The notes beneath the pieces were generated by a model, which saw nothing but the letters and a program-made list of their open reading frames with translations, ran no database searches and had not been told where the DNA came from. A stretch of 64,000 bases of DNA from Spiribacter salinus M19-40 (GTDB taxonomy: Bacteria > Pseudomonadota > Gammaproteobacteria > Nitrococcales > Nitrococcaceae), in assembly GCF_000319575.2 (NCBI RefSeq), contig NC_021291.1, positions 434,001 to 498,000 of the forward strand, read 5' to 3'. The translations under genes were made by a program, and so were the position numbers. Shown piece by piece: positions 35,714 through 44,222 of the stretch (within the stretch, counting starts at the first letter, position 1; the number at the start of each line of letters is the position of its first letter).

Positions 35714-36506
35714 GGCTCGGCGCCTGCTGGCCGCCGTCGTGGTGGCACTGGTTATCTCGGCCTGCGCGACGTCGCCGACCGGGCGTCAGCAGCTTCAACT
35801 CTTTCCGGCCTCCCAAATGACCACCATGGGCGCGGATGCCTATGCGCAGCTGCAAGAAAAAGAGCCGGTGATCGAGGACGGCCCTCTGGTCGATTACGTG
35901 CAATGCGTGACTGATGCGATCGTGCCCCAAATTCCTGAGGTCTATCGCGACCAGGCCTGGGAGGTCAGCGTGTTCGAGAGCGAGCAGGTCAACGCATTCG
36001 CTATGCCTGGCGGCAAGATGGGCGTGTACACCGGGCTGCTGGATGTTGCAGAGAATGCCGACCAGTTGGCTGCGGTGGTGGGTCACGAGATCGCCCATGT
36101 TATGGCAGAACACGCCAATGAGCGGATGTCGACTCAGATGGCGACGGTGGTCGGGCTAGGGGCGATTCGGATCGCCGCCGGCGATGACCCCGATCGACAG
36201 CGGGCGATGGCAGCCCTTGGGCTGGGCGCTCAGGTGGGGATCATCCTGCCGTTTAGTCGCCTGCATGAATCCGAGGCTGACGAGATCGGCCTCGAGTTGA
36301 TGGCGAATGCCGGTTTTGATCCACGGGCAAGTGTGGCGCTCTGGCAAAACATGGCCGAAGCCCGCGGTGATGAGCCACCGGAGTTTTTGTCGACCCATCC
36401 GTCCAAGAGCCGGCGTATCGATGACCTGCGCGATTGGATGCCCAGGGCACTGTATCTCTACGAGCAGGCACAGGAAGCCGGGCGCCAGCCAAGCTGCACC
36501 CCCTAG
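35673..36506 (+). CDS. M48-family metalloprotease lipoprotein (LoiP/YggG-like)
   Basis: The 277-residue protein begins with a lipoprotein signal peptide (LLAAVVVALVISAC, Cys near residue 34). The zinc-binding motif is HEIAH in VVGHEIAHVMAEH, and the third ligand lies in LHESEADEIGLELM. QVNAFAMPGGKMGVYTGLL is shared with other M48 proteases. The length and lipobox fit LoiP, which cleaves misfolded envelope proteins. Unlike the BepA homologue at 4247-5686 there are no TPR repeats. Two ATGs (35673, 35676) are possible. Its stop shares CTAG with convergent purU. Confidence 0.85.
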   Translation: MMRTTLKTIRGITEARRLLAAVVVALVISACATSPTGRQQLQLFPASQMTTMGADAYAQLQEKEPVIEDGPLVDYVQCVTDAIVPQIPEVYRDQAWEVSVFESEQVNAFAMPGGKMGVYTGLLDVAENADQLAAVVGHEIAHVMAEHANERMSTQMATVVGLGAIRIAAGDDPDRQRAMAALGLGAQVGIILPFSRLHESEADEIGLELMANAGFDPRASVALWQNMAEARGDEPPEFLSTHPSKSRRIDDLRDWMPRALYLYEQAQEAGRQPSCTP

Positions 36507-37372
36507 CCGAAAACGATGGTGCGATTCTGGTAGACGAGCGTCTGGCGCTGGAGATGGGCCCAGATGCCGCGGGCAAGCACGATCTTCTCCAGGTCCTGGC
36601 CCTTGCGAATGAGGTCCTGGACGGTGTCCCGGTGGGTAATGTGGGTCACCCCTTGGTCGATGATCGGGCCGGCATCCAGATCCTCTGTAACGTAGTGGCT
36701 CGTTGCGCCAATAATCTTGACGCCGCGGGCATGGGCGGCGTGGTAGGGCTTGGCCCCAGCGAATGCCGGCAACGAGGAATGGTGGATGTTGATGATCCGC
36801 TCCGGAAAGGCCTGGATGAGCTGTGGGCTGACCACCTGCATGTAGCGCGCTAGCGCCACCAGCTCGATGTCGTGCGCCTGCAATAGCTCAATCTCGCGAG
36901 CTTCTTGTTCCGCCTTGGTCTCGGCGGTGATCGGGAAATGGTAATACGGCACCCCGAACTGTTCGGCAACAGGCCGCAAGGTGTCGTGGTTGCTGATGAT
37001 CAGTGGAATATCGACTCGCCACTCGCCCGATTGCCACCGTGAGAGCAGATCGTAGAGGCAATGGGGGATCTTGGAGACGAAAATGGCCATGCGAATGGGG
37101 TTGGGATCGTGATGCAGCTGCCAGCTTGCCTCGAATCCTTTCGCAATGGCCTCGCTGAACGCCTGCTCGAAGGCCTCGGGTGTGAGGGCGAAACCGTCTA
37201 ACTCCCATTTCACCCGCATGAAGAACACGCCCTCGACTCGGTCGACGTGCTGATCGAGGTCGATGACGTTGGCGCCATGCCGGGCCAGAAAGTCTGTCAC
37301 CGCAGCCACAACACCTGGCTGATCCGGGCAGTACATAAGCAGGGTAGCCGTGCGCGCGTTATTCATTGTCAT
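36503..37372 (-). CDS. purU: Formyltetrahydrofolate deformylase
   Basis: PurU hydrolyses 10-formyl-tetrahydrofolate to formate and tetrahydrofolate, balancing one-carbon pools. The 289-residue protein has an N-terminal ACT domain (TATLLMYCPDQPGVVAAVTD), the glycine-methionine sensing part, and a C-terminal formyl-hydrolase domain. Visible motifs are VPYYHFPI, NIHHSSLPAFAGAKPYHAA and SHYVTEDLDAGPII. E. coli PurU has 280 residues. ATGs at 37372 and 37366 are both possible; a TTG at 37381 is less likely and no clear ribosome-binding site exists. It follows ettA on the same strand. Confidence 0.93.
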   Translation of the reverse strand: MTMNNARTATLLMYCPDQPGVVAAVTDFLARHGANVIDLDQHVDRVEGVFFMRVKWELDGFALTPEAFEQAFSEAIAKGFEASWQLHHDPNPIRMAIFVSKIPHCLYDLLSRWQSGEWRVDIPLIISNHDTLRPVAEQFGVPYYHFPITAETKAEQEAREIELLQAHDIELVALARYMQVVSPQLIQAFPERIINIHHSSLPAFAGAKPYHAAHARGVKIIGATSHYVTEDLDAGPIIDQGVTHITHRDTVQDLIRKGQDLEKIVLARGIWAHLQRQTLVYQNRTIVFG

Positions 37373-37401
37373 GGTGCCCAAATGTTGTGGGGATAAACCT
37401 G

Positions 37402-39069
37402 TTACCCGGCGAGCCGGCGGTACTTGATGCGTTGCGGATTGAGCGCATCGTCGCCCAACCGCTTGCGGCGATCGGCTTCATATTCCTGGTAGTTGCCCTC
37501 GAACCAGGTCACCTGGCTGTCGCCCTCGAACGCGAGAATGTGCGTGGCAATACGATCCAGGAACCAGCGGTCATGGGAGATCACCATGGCAGAGCCAGGG
37601 AACACCAGCAGGGCCTCTTCCAGGGCGCGCAGCGTCTCGACGTCCAGGTCATTGGTCGGCTCATCAAGCAACAGGAAGTTGCCGCCGCGCTGCAATAACT
37701 TGGCGAGATGAACCCGATTGCGCTCACCCCCCGAGAGATCCCCAATCCGCTTTTGCTGATCCTGGCCCTTGAAGTTAAAGCGCCCGACATAGGCGCGGGA
37801 GTTCACCTCGTACTTGCCGACCTCGAGAATGTCGTGGCCGCCGGAGATTTCTTCCCAAACTGTTTTGCTGCCATCCAGGTGATCGCGGCTCTGGTCCACG
37901 TAGGCCAGATCGACGGTCTCACCGAGGCGAATCGTGCCGCCGTCAGGTTGTTCCTGATCAACGATCATGCGGAACATGGTGGTTTTACCAGCGCCGTTGG
38001 CACCGATGATCCCGACAATGCCGCCGGCGGGCAGACTGAACGACAGCCCATCGACGAGCAGGGTGTCACCGAAGCCTTTCTTGACGTCTTCGGCATCGAC
38101 GACCACGTTGCCGAGCCGTGGGCCCGGTGGGATGTAGATCTCGTTGGTTTCGTTGCGTGCCTGAAATTCCCGGGACTGCAGCTCGTCAAATTGCTTGAGC
38201 CGGGCCTTGCTCTTTGACTGTCGCCCCTTGGGATTGGAGCGCACCCATTCGAGCTCGGCCTGCATGGCCTTGCGATGTGCGGCTTGCTCCCGCGCCTCCT
38301 GGGCCAGGCGCTTTTCTTTCTGCTCGAGCCAGGATGAGTAATTCCCCTCCCAGGGAATGCCATGCCCCCGGTCGAGCTCCAGAATCCAGCCGGCCACGTT
38401 GTCAAGAAAGTAGCGATCATGCGTGACGGCCACGACCGTACCGGGGAACTCGGCAAGGAAACGCTCCAGCCACGCCACGGACTCGGCATCGAGGTGGTTG
38501 GTGGGCTCATCAAGCAGGAGCATGTCCGGGTTGGAGAGCAGTAGCCGACACAGCGCCACGCGTCGTTTCTCGCCGCCCGAGAGTTTCGTGACGTCGGCAT
38601 CCCAGGCCGGCAACCGCAGGGCTTCGGCCGCCTGGTCGAGTTTGCGCTCGAGGTCCCAGGCATCGGCAGCATCAATCTTGTCTTGTAACTTGCCCTGTTC
38701 GGCCATTAGGGCGTCAAAGTCGGCGTCAGGGTCTGCGAACTGCGCCGATATCTCGTTGAACTGATCGATGAGGGCTTTTGTCTCGGCCACACCCTCTTCG
38801 ACGTTGCCCCGAACATCCTTGCTCGAATCCAGCTCAGGCTCCTGGGGCAGGTAGCCAATCTGGATGCCGGCCTGGGGCCGTGCTTCGCCTTCAATCTCGG
38901 TATCCAGCCCCGCCATGATGCGCAGCAATGTCGATTTACCCGAGCCATTGAGGCCCAGTACGCCGATTTTGGCGCCCGGGAAAAACGACAGGGAGATATC
39001 CTTGAGGATGTGCTTTTTCGGGGGGACAACCTTGCCGACCCGATTCATTGTGTAGATGTATTGTGCCAT
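37402..39069 (-). CDS. ettA: Energy-dependent translational throttle protein EttA (ABC-F)
   Basis: EttA gates translation initiation on the ribosome according to ATP/ADP ratio. At 555 residues it has the same length as E. coli EttA. Two ABC domains carry Walker [10 protein letters not shown] and GANGAGKTT, signatures [16 protein letters not shown] and [16 protein letters not shown], and Walker [12 protein letters not shown] and [11 protein letters not shown]. The N-terminal [19 protein letters not shown] is typical of this subfamily. The start codon lies inside a 13-bp repeat that also occurs upstream of the regulator gene. The ribosome-binding site AAGG is 12 bases away. Confidence 0.95.
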   Translation of the reverse strand: MAQYIYTMNRVGKVVPPKKHILKDISLSFFPGAKIGVLGLNGSGKSTLLRIMAGLDTEIEGEARPQAGIQIGYLPQEPELDSSKDVRGNVEEGVAETKALIDQFNEISAQFADPDADFDALMAEQGKLQDKIDAADAWDLERKLDQAAEALRLPAWDADVTKLSGGEKRRVALCRLLLSNPDMLLLDEPTNHLDAESVAWLERFLAEFPGTVVAVTHDRYFLDNVAGWILELDRGHGIPWEGNYSSWLEQKEKRLAQEAREQAAHRKAMQAELEWVRSNPKGRQSKSKARLKQFDELQSREFQARNETNEIYIPPGPRLGNVVVDAEDVKKGFGDTLLVDGLSFSLPAGGIVGIIGANGAGKTTMFRMIVDQEQPDGGTIRLGETVDLAYVDQSRDHLDGSKTVWEEISGGHDILEVGKYEVNSRAYVGRFNFKGQDQQKRIGDLSGGERNRVHLAKLLQRGGNFLLLDEPTNDLDVETLRALEEALLVFPGSAMVISHDRWFLDRIATHILAFEGDSQVTWFEGNYQEYEADRRKRLGDDALNPQRIKYRRLAG

Positions 39070-39079
39070 GACGTCAGTT
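39067..39079 (-). repeat. 13-bp element, copy 2, spanning the ettA start codon
   Basis: Read on the minus strand the sequence is AACTGACGTCATG, identical to the copy at 40010-40022 in plus orientation. The core TGACGTCA is a perfect palindrome. It lies between the stop of the HTH regulator gene and ettA, and includes the ettA ATG. Confidence 0.6.
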
Positions 39080-39086
39080 TACCTTC

Positions 39087-39962
39087 TCAGGCGTTGAACA
39101 GCACCTTGCCGCACTCGCTGAGGTCGTAGCCCCGCATGCCCGCGGCATAGTCACGGAACCGATCGGTGTGGGTGAACGCAATCAATCGCTGCATTGGGGG
39201 TTCAAAGTAGTCGCGGCGTTTCATCGCCAGATCTAGCGGCTCGTCAATCAGTGGTATGAAATCGAGTCCATGACGCCGCGCCGCGGCCTCGATCGCCAGT
39301 CCACAGTCTGCCTGTCCACTGCTGATCTCAATGGCCACGGCATCCTCATCAAGCGCGATATGCCCGGGGCGTGGTGATGGCGGGAGGTGCAGGCCGGCGC
39401 GGTCCATGAGGTATAGCAGCAGCGCCTGTGCGCCGGCTCCGGGCTGGCGCTGACAGATGCATAAGTCGGTTCGCTTTAGATCCTCAATGCCGCGGATGCC
39501 CAGGGGATTGCCGGCAGGCAGCACCAGGCCCTGTGTCCGCCGCGCCCAGCGCACCATCACCAGGTCCCGCATGCCACCTAGGCGGCAGTGGGCCGGGTCG
39601 TTGAATTGCCCGGTGCGCGAATTGATGGTGTGAATACCCGCGACTTGTGCGCGGCCATCCAGCAATCGAACCACACCATCCCCGCTGCCGTTGCATAGCT
39701 GGGCCAGATCCGTGCCCGCCTCGCGCAGCGCCCAATCCAGCAGCGGGTCAGAGCTGCCGGCATAGACCGGCGGGGTATTGGCCGTGCCGGCCTGATCGCC
39801 TTCAAGATGCTGCATCACCCACAGATCGATCGCCTGGCGCGGGAACACTAATTTGCCCGTGACTCGGGCATAGGGGATCTCGCCCTGACTAACCAGGTCG
39901 TAAATTTTGCGCTCTTTTAACCGCAGATATTCCGCTACCTCGGCCGTTGTCAGTAAATCCAT
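39087..39962 (-). CDS. HTH (excisionase/MerR-like) regulator with periplasmic-binding-type ligand domain
   Basis: The 291-residue protein has an N-terminal winged-helix of the DNA-binding excisionase type (TTAEVAEYLRLKERKIYDLV, then FPRQAIDLWV). A ligand-binding domain of the PBP superfamily type (PF12727-like) follows: DLVMVRWARRTQGLVLPAGN and ADCGLAIEAAARRHGLDF. This combination resembles regulators of molybdate or tungstate uptake that sense the oxyanion or its cofactor in the cytoplasm. It is divergent from tupBCA, with 101 bases between start codons, strongly suggesting that it controls the transporter. Confidence 0.82.
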   Translation of the reverse strand: MDLLTTAEVAEYLRLKERKIYDLVSQGEIPYARVTGKLVFPRQAIDLWVMQHLEGDQAGTANTPPVYAGSSDPLLDWALREAGTDLAQLCNGSGDGVVRLLDGRAQVAGIHTINSRTGQFNDPAHCRLGGMRDLVMVRWARRTQGLVLPAGNPLGIRGIEDLKRTDLCICQRQPGAGAQALLLYLMDRAGLHLPPSPRPGHIALDEDAVAIEISSGQADCGLAIEAAARRHGLDFIPLIDEPLDLAMKRRDYFEPPMQRLIAFTHTDRFRDYAAGMRGYDLSECGKVLFNA

Positions 39963-40009
39963 ACTGTTTTCTTGTGCATATTCTTGCAGCGATTACCAGC
40001 GTCTCTATT

Positions 40010-40022
40010 AACTGACGTCATG
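40010..40022 (+). repeat. 13-bp element, copy 1, in the regulator-tupB intergenic region
   Basis: AACTGACGTCATG with palindromic core TGACGTCA (40013-40020) lies about midway between the divergent starts. Its only other copy noticed here is at 39067-39079, just after the regulator gene, in inverted orientation. It is a candidate operator for the HTH regulator. Confidence 0.6.
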
Positions 40023-40063
40023 ATACCTAGACTATGCGCTCTAGAGGAGGAGTTCGTATTCCA

Positions 40064-40762
40064 ATGTCCGAGGCATTCGCGAGCGCTTTTGCATTGATTC
40101 TCTCCGGCGATGCCGAATTGCTCGGCATTGTCGGTCTGTCATTGCGCGTCAGTCTCTCGGCAGTTTTCTTTGCCAGCCTGCTGGCGCTGCCGGTGGGCGC
40201 GGCCGTTGCCCTGTTCTATTTCCCGGGGCGCAACGGGGTGATTGTGGTGTTGAATGCCCTTATGGGGTTGCCACCGGTGGTGGCCGGCTTGATCGTGTAC
40301 CTGCTGCTCTCCCGTGCTGGCCCGCTTGGGTCAATGGGGTTGCTATTCACCCCAACGGCCATGGTCATTGTCCAGAGCCTTTTGATTTTCCCCATCGTCG
40401 CGGCGCTCACCCGGCAGATCGTCAGTGATCTCTGGGAGGAGTACCGCGATCAGCTCACCTCACTTGGGGCCAGCCGGCCGCGTGCCATTCCAACCCTGCT
40501 CTGGGATGGCCGATTCAGCCTGATTACGGCATTGCTTGCCGGTTTTGGCCGCGCTGTTGCTGAGGTCGGGGCGGTGTTGATCGTTGGTGGCAATATCGCC
40601 GGCGTCACCCGCGTGATGACAACCGCCATCGCGCTTGAGACCAACAAGGGCAACCTCACCTTGGCGCTCGCATTGGGGGCGATCCTCATGCTGCTCACCC
40701 TGATGATCAATTGGCTTGCTTATGGGCTGGGTGAATTCTCCCGCAGGCGGTACGGGGCATGA
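40064..40762 (+). CDS. tupB: Tungstate-type ABC transporter permease TupB
   Basis: The 232-residue permease has five or six hydrophobic helices and the cytoplasmic coupling loop EYRDQLTSLGASRPRAIPTLLW. LNALMGLPPVVAGLIVYLLL is characteristic of tungstate/molybdate permeases. The ATG at 40064 follows GAGGAGGAG at 11 bases; an ATG at 40034 would lie before this ribosome-binding site. The tupC start overlaps its stop by four bases. Confidence 0.88.
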   Translation: MSEAFASAFALILSGDAELLGIVGLSLRVSLSAVFFASLLALPVGAAVALFYFPGRNGVIVVLNALMGLPPVVAGLIVYLLLSRAGPLGSMGLLFTPTAMVIVQSLLIFPIVAALTRQIVSDLWEEYRDQLTSLGASRPRAIPTLLWDGRFSLITALLAGFGRAVAEVGAVLIVGGNIAGVTRVMTTAIALETNKGNLTLALALGAILMLLTLMINWLAYGLGEFSRRRYGA

Positions 40763-41535
40763 GCGCGATGTCAACGACGCTGCCGCTGTCCCTGCGCAAT
40801 GTGATGCTGGAGCGCCAAGGCCGACGGCTTCTGGGGCCGATTAATCTAGATCTTGATCGTGAAGGCCGCACGGTCATTCTGGGGCCGAATGGTGCCGGCA
40901 AGAGCCTGTTGCTGCGGCTATGCCACGGGTTGCTGTCGCCGACACTGGGGGAGGTGAGCTGTGCGGCGGCGGGCGCACCGACTCGCTCGGAAGTCCGGCG
41001 CCGCCAGGCGATGGTGTTCCAAAGGCCAGCGCTTTTGCGTCGCTCGGCGCTTGCGAATGTCACTTATGCGCTGAATCTTCTTGGTGTTCGCGGCGCGGAT
41101 GCGCGGTCTCAGGCGATGAAGGCCCTCGATCTGGTGGGGCTCGCTGCGTTGGCTGATCGCTCGGCGCGGGTGCTCTCAGGTGGCGAGCAGCAGCGTCTTG
41201 CCCTTGCCCGCGCCTGGGTGCTGCAGCCAGAGATCTTATTTTTGGACGAGCCCACTTCGGCCCTGGACCCAGGTACCACACAGTCCATTGAGTCCGCCAT
41301 CAATCGGTTCGCGGACCACGGCACCAAAATCGTCATGGTCACGCACAACCTCGGCCAGGCGCGTCGTATGGCCGATCACTGCCTGTTTCTGGCTGGTGGG
41401 CGCATTGTCGAGAGTGCGCTGGCTTCAACTTTCCTTGCGCAGCCGGCCACCCCCGCGGCGGCGCATTTTCTGGCTGGAGAACAGGGGGCTTTTCTGCAGG
41501 GGCAAGATGATGTTCAAGGCTATGATTCGATTTAG
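40759..41535 (+). CDS. tupC: Tungstate-type ABC transporter ATPase TupC
   Basis: The 258-residue ATPase has Walker A GPNGAGKSLLLR, Q-loop VFQRPALLRRSAL, signature LSGGEQQRLALARAW and Walker B ILFLDEPTSALDP. It lacks the C-terminal oxyanion-regulatory domain of ModC, as expected for TupC. It overlaps the tupB stop by four bases and its end overlaps tupA by up to 29 bases. Confidence 0.88.
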   Translation: MSAMSTTLPLSLRNVMLERQGRRLLGPINLDLDREGRTVILGPNGAGKSLLLRLCHGLLSPTLGEVSCAAAGAPTRSEVRRRQAMVFQRPALLRRSALANVTYALNLLGVRGADARSQAMKALDLVGLAALADRSARVLSGGEQQRLALARAWVLQPEILFLDEPTSALDPGTTQSIESAINRFADHGTKIVMVTHNLGQARRMADHCLFLAGGRIVESALASTFLAQPATPAAAHFLAGEQGAFLQGQDDVQGYDSI

Positions 41536-42322
41536 CACTGCTGCACTGATCGCATTGTCATTAACCTTTGCCGTCAGCGCCCAGGAGCGTGGATTCATCA
41601 CCATTGCCTCGACCACCTCAACAGAAAACTCGGGTCTGTTTGAAGACATTCTGCCGCAGTTCACCGAGTCCACCGGTATTGAAGTACGGGTGGTGGCTGT
41701 CGGTACAGGTCAGGCCTTGCGCATCGGCTGCAATGGCGATGCGGATGCGGTTCTGGTGCATGCGCCAGCGGCTGAGCGGAAGTTCATCGAAGATGGCTGT
41801 GGTGTTGATCGCCGCGAGATAATGTACAACGACTTCATCGTCATTGGCCCTGGCAGTGATCCCGCCGGTATACAGGGGGCTGAGACGGCGGTCGAGGCAT
41901 TCCAGATTATTGCTGATGCCGAGGCGCCTTTTGCCTCACGCGGTGACGACAGCGGTACGCACAAAAAGGAGTTGGCCGTCTGGGCGGAGGCTGGTATTGA
42001 GCCGGCCGGCCGCTGGTATCGTGAGCTTGGCTCGGGCATGGGGGCAGCACTGAACACCGCCGCTGGTATGGATGCCTACATTATGGCCGACCGCGGTACC
42101 TGGATCAGCTTTGATAACCGCCAGAATCTGGAGATTCTGGTAGAGGGTGATCCGGTGTTGTTCAATCAATACGGCAGTGTGCTGGTGAACCCCGCTAATC
42201 ATGACGTCAAGCATGATTTGGCTCAGGAGTGGCATAACTGGCTGACGTCTGGTGAGGGTCAAACAGCCATTGGTGCGTATCGGTTGCGTGGCCAGCAGTT
42301 ATTCAGTCCATCAGCGGAATAA
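41507..42322 (+). CDS. tupA: Tungstate-type substrate-binding protein TupA
   Basis: The 271-residue periplasmic protein has a signal peptide (FSTAALIALSLTFAVSAQE). The anion-binding motif TTSTENSGLFEDILPQF near residue 30 is the hallmark of TupA/WtpA-type proteins, which bind tungstate with very high affinity. RGDDSGTHKKE and AYIMADRGTW are also typical. The alternative, molybdate, cannot be excluded from sequence. ATGs at 41507, 41510 and 41522 are all possible; the gene overlaps tupC. Tungstate would serve tungsten or molybdenum cofactor enzymes; MsrP in this window is one molybdenum user. Confidence 0.88.
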   Translation: MMFKAMIRFSTAALIALSLTFAVSAQERGFITIASTTSTENSGLFEDILPQFTESTGIEVRVVAVGTGQALRIGCNGDADAVLVHAPAAERKFIEDGCGVDRREIMYNDFIVIGPGSDPAGIQGAETAVEAFQIIADAEAPFASRGDDSGTHKKELAVWAEAGIEPAGRWYRELGSGMGAALNTAAGMDAYIMADRGTWISFDNRQNLEILVEGDPVLFNQYGSVLVNPANHDVKHDLAQEWHNWLTSGEGQTAIGAYRLRGQQLFSPSAE

Positions 42323-42330
42323 GTGGGTAG

Positions 42331-42343
42331 TCTGTCGGACAGA
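42331..42343. promoter_or_regulatory. Palindrome just after tupA, upstream of glyA
   Basis: TCTGTC, one base, GACAGA form an exact 13-base palindrome starting nine bases past the tupA stop. It may be an operator for glyA or an mRNA end structure; no T-run follows. Confidence 0.35.
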
Positions 42344-42380
42344 ATCTCCCAGAAGTCGCTCTCAGGCGCATGCATGAGCG

Positions 42381-42413
42381 GGGCGAATCCTTTACCATGG
42401 GAGACATTCGCCC
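42381..42413 (+). promoter_or_regulatory. Stem-loop in the glyA leader
   Basis: GGGCGAAT (42381-42388) pairs perfectly with ATTCGCCC (42406-42413), leaving a 17-base loop. It ends 24 bases before the glyA ATG and just before its GAGGAAAAGG ribosome-binding region. It could be a protein operator or an RNA leader structure. Confidence 0.45.
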
Positions 42414-42437
42414 ATCCCGACTGAGTGAGGAAAAGGC

Positions 42438-43727
42438 ATGTATTCCAGCACCATGACCGTGGCCGGATTTGATCCAGAGCTTGCTGACGCCATCGAGCAC
42501 GAGAAGCGCCGTCAGGAGCTGCACATTGAGCTGATTGCATCGGAGAACTACGCCAGTCCGCGGGTGCTGGAGATGCAGGGCAGCGTGCTGACGAACAAAT
42601 ATGCGGAAGGTTACTCCGGCAAGCGCTATTACGGGGGCTGCGAGTTCGTTGATCAAGCCGAAGAGTTGGCCATCGAACGGGCCAAGGCCCTGTTCGGGGC
42701 GGACTACGCCAATGTCCAGCCGCACTCCGGGTCCGGCGCCAATCTGGCCGTGTTCATGGCTCTTGCCAGTCCCGGCGATACGCTGCTCGGCCTGAGTCTC
42801 GATCACGGTGGGCATTTGACCCACGGCGCCAAACCGAACTTCTCTGGCAAGCTCTATAACGCGGTGCAGTACGGCCTGGACGAGCGCACCGGCGAGATCG
42901 ATTACGCCCAGGTGGAACGGCTGGCCCATGAGCACAAGCCCAAGATCATCGTTGCCGGTTTCTCGGCTTATTCCCGGGTGATTCACTGGTCGCGATTCCG
43001 GGCGATCGCGGATGCGGTCGGCGCCTGGCTGGTCGCGGATATGGCGCATGTTGCGGGGCCAGTGGCTGCGGGTGTCTACCCAAGCCCGGTGCCCTACGCG
43101 GATGTGGTGACTACCACGACGCACAAGAGCCTGCGCGGGCCCCGGGGCGGGCTCATCCTTGCGCGCGAAAACCCCGAGGTCACCAAGAAGCTGCAATCGC
43201 TTATTTTCCCGGGTACCCAGGGTGGCCCGCTGATGCACGTGGTCGCGGCGAAGGCCATCGCCTTCCGCGAGGCGCAGGATCCGGAATTCCAGGTCTACCA
43301 GGAGAAGGTCATCGCCAATGCGCGGGCGATGGCGAACACCGTCATGGAGCGTGGCTACGATGTCGTCTCCGGCGGCACCGACAATCATTTGTTCCTGATG
43401 GATCTCGTGAAGCAGGGCCTCACGGGCAAGGCCGCCGATGCGGCGCTCGAAGACTCTCATATCACGGTCAACAAGAACACCGTTCCCAACGACCCGCAGT
43501 CGCCCTTTGTGACGTCGGGTCTGCGAATCGGTACACCGGCCATTACCACCCGCGGATTCGGGGAACAGGAGAGCCGGCAGCTCGCCAACTGGATCTGTGA
43601 CGTTCTGGATAATATCGATGACGAGACAGTGCGCGCCCGTGTGCGAGATCAGGTCACTAATATCTGTCGCCGGTTCCCGGTTTACGAGTCGCTGCAGCCA
43701 CCGGTCGTCGAGGCCCTTCAGGGCTGA
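42438..43727 (+). CDS. glyA: Serine hydroxymethyltransferase
   Basis: GlyA interconverts serine and glycine while loading tetrahydrofolate with a one-carbon unit. The 429-residue protein shows [31 protein letters not shown] and the pyridoxal-phosphate lysine in [17 protein letters not shown]. coli GlyA has 417 residues; the extra length is at the N-terminus ([12 protein letters not shown]). It heads a same-strand run with nrdR and the rib genes; nrdR starts nine bases after its stop. Confidence 0.97.
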   Translation: MYSSTMTVAGFDPELADAIEHEKRRQELHIELIASENYASPRVLEMQGSVLTNKYAEGYSGKRYYGGCEFVDQAEELAIERAKALFGADYANVQPHSGSGANLAVFMALASPGDTLLGLSLDHGGHLTHGAKPNFSGKLYNAVQYGLDERTGEIDYAQVERLAHEHKPKIIVAGFSAYSRVIHWSRFRAIADAVGAWLVADMAHVAGPVAAGVYPSPVPYADVVTTTTHKSLRGPRGGLILARENPEVTKKLQSLIFPGTQGGPLMHVVAAKAIAFREAQDPEFQVYQEKVIANARAMANTVMERGYDVVSGGTDNHLFLMDLVKQGLTGKAADAALEDSHITVNKNTVPNDPQSPFVTSGLRIGTPAITTRGFGEQESRQLANWICDVLDNIDDETVRARVRDQVTNICRRFPVYESLQPPVVEALQG

Positions 43728-43736
43728 CCCGGGCGA

Positions 43737-44222
43737 ATGCGGTGTCCGTTCTGTCACACCCACGACACGCGGGTTGTAGACTCCCGGCTAGCGGCTGAGG
43801 GCGATCAGGTTCGCCGTCGGCGCGAGTGTGTGGGCTGTAACGAGCGGTTCACCACTTACGAATCGGCCGAGCTGGTTATGCCGCGCGTCGTCAAGCGCGA
43901 TGGCACGCGCGTGCTCTTCGATGATCTGCGCTTGCGCAACGGCATGTTGCGCGCCCTCGAGAAACGCCCCGTCGCGACCGAGGCGGTCGATGCGGCGCTG
44001 TCCAAAATTCGCCAGCGCATCCAGGCGTTTGGCGACGGTGAGGTCCCTGCCAGCCAGATCGGGCAGTGGGTGATGGAAGAGCTTCGGGAGCTCGACCAGG
44101 TGGCCTACGTACGGTTTGCTTCCGTCTATCGGAGTTTTGAAGACGTCAGCGCCTTTCGGGAAGTGATCGAGGGCCTGGAGCACCGTGAACCAACCGTAAG
44201 CGATGAAAGCGATCGTTCGTGA
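43737..44222 (+). CDS. nrdR: Ribonucleotide reductase regulator NrdR
   Basis: NrdR represses ribonucleotide reductase genes by binding NrdR boxes when loaded with dATP/ATP. The 161-residue protein has an N-terminal zinc ribbon ([17 protein letters not shown], then [16 protein letters not shown]) and an ATP-cone domain ([19 protein letters not shown]). E. coli NrdR has 149 residues. It lies between glyA and ribD, overlapping ribD by four bases, the usual gammaproteobacterial order. Confidence 0.95.
   Translation: MRCPFCHTHDTRVVDSRLAAEGDQVRRRRECVGCNERFTTYESAELVMPRVVKRDGTRVLFDDLRLRNGMLRALEKRPVATEAVDAALSKIRQRIQAFGDGEVPASQIGQWVMEELRELDQVAYVRFASVYRSFEDVSAFREVIEGLEHREPTVSDESDRS

Noticed and set aside
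42303-43763. Long minus-strand open frame opposite glyA
   Set aside because: It mirrors glyA codon by codon, has no recognisable domain and only arises because stop codons are rare in the antisense of GC-rich genes.
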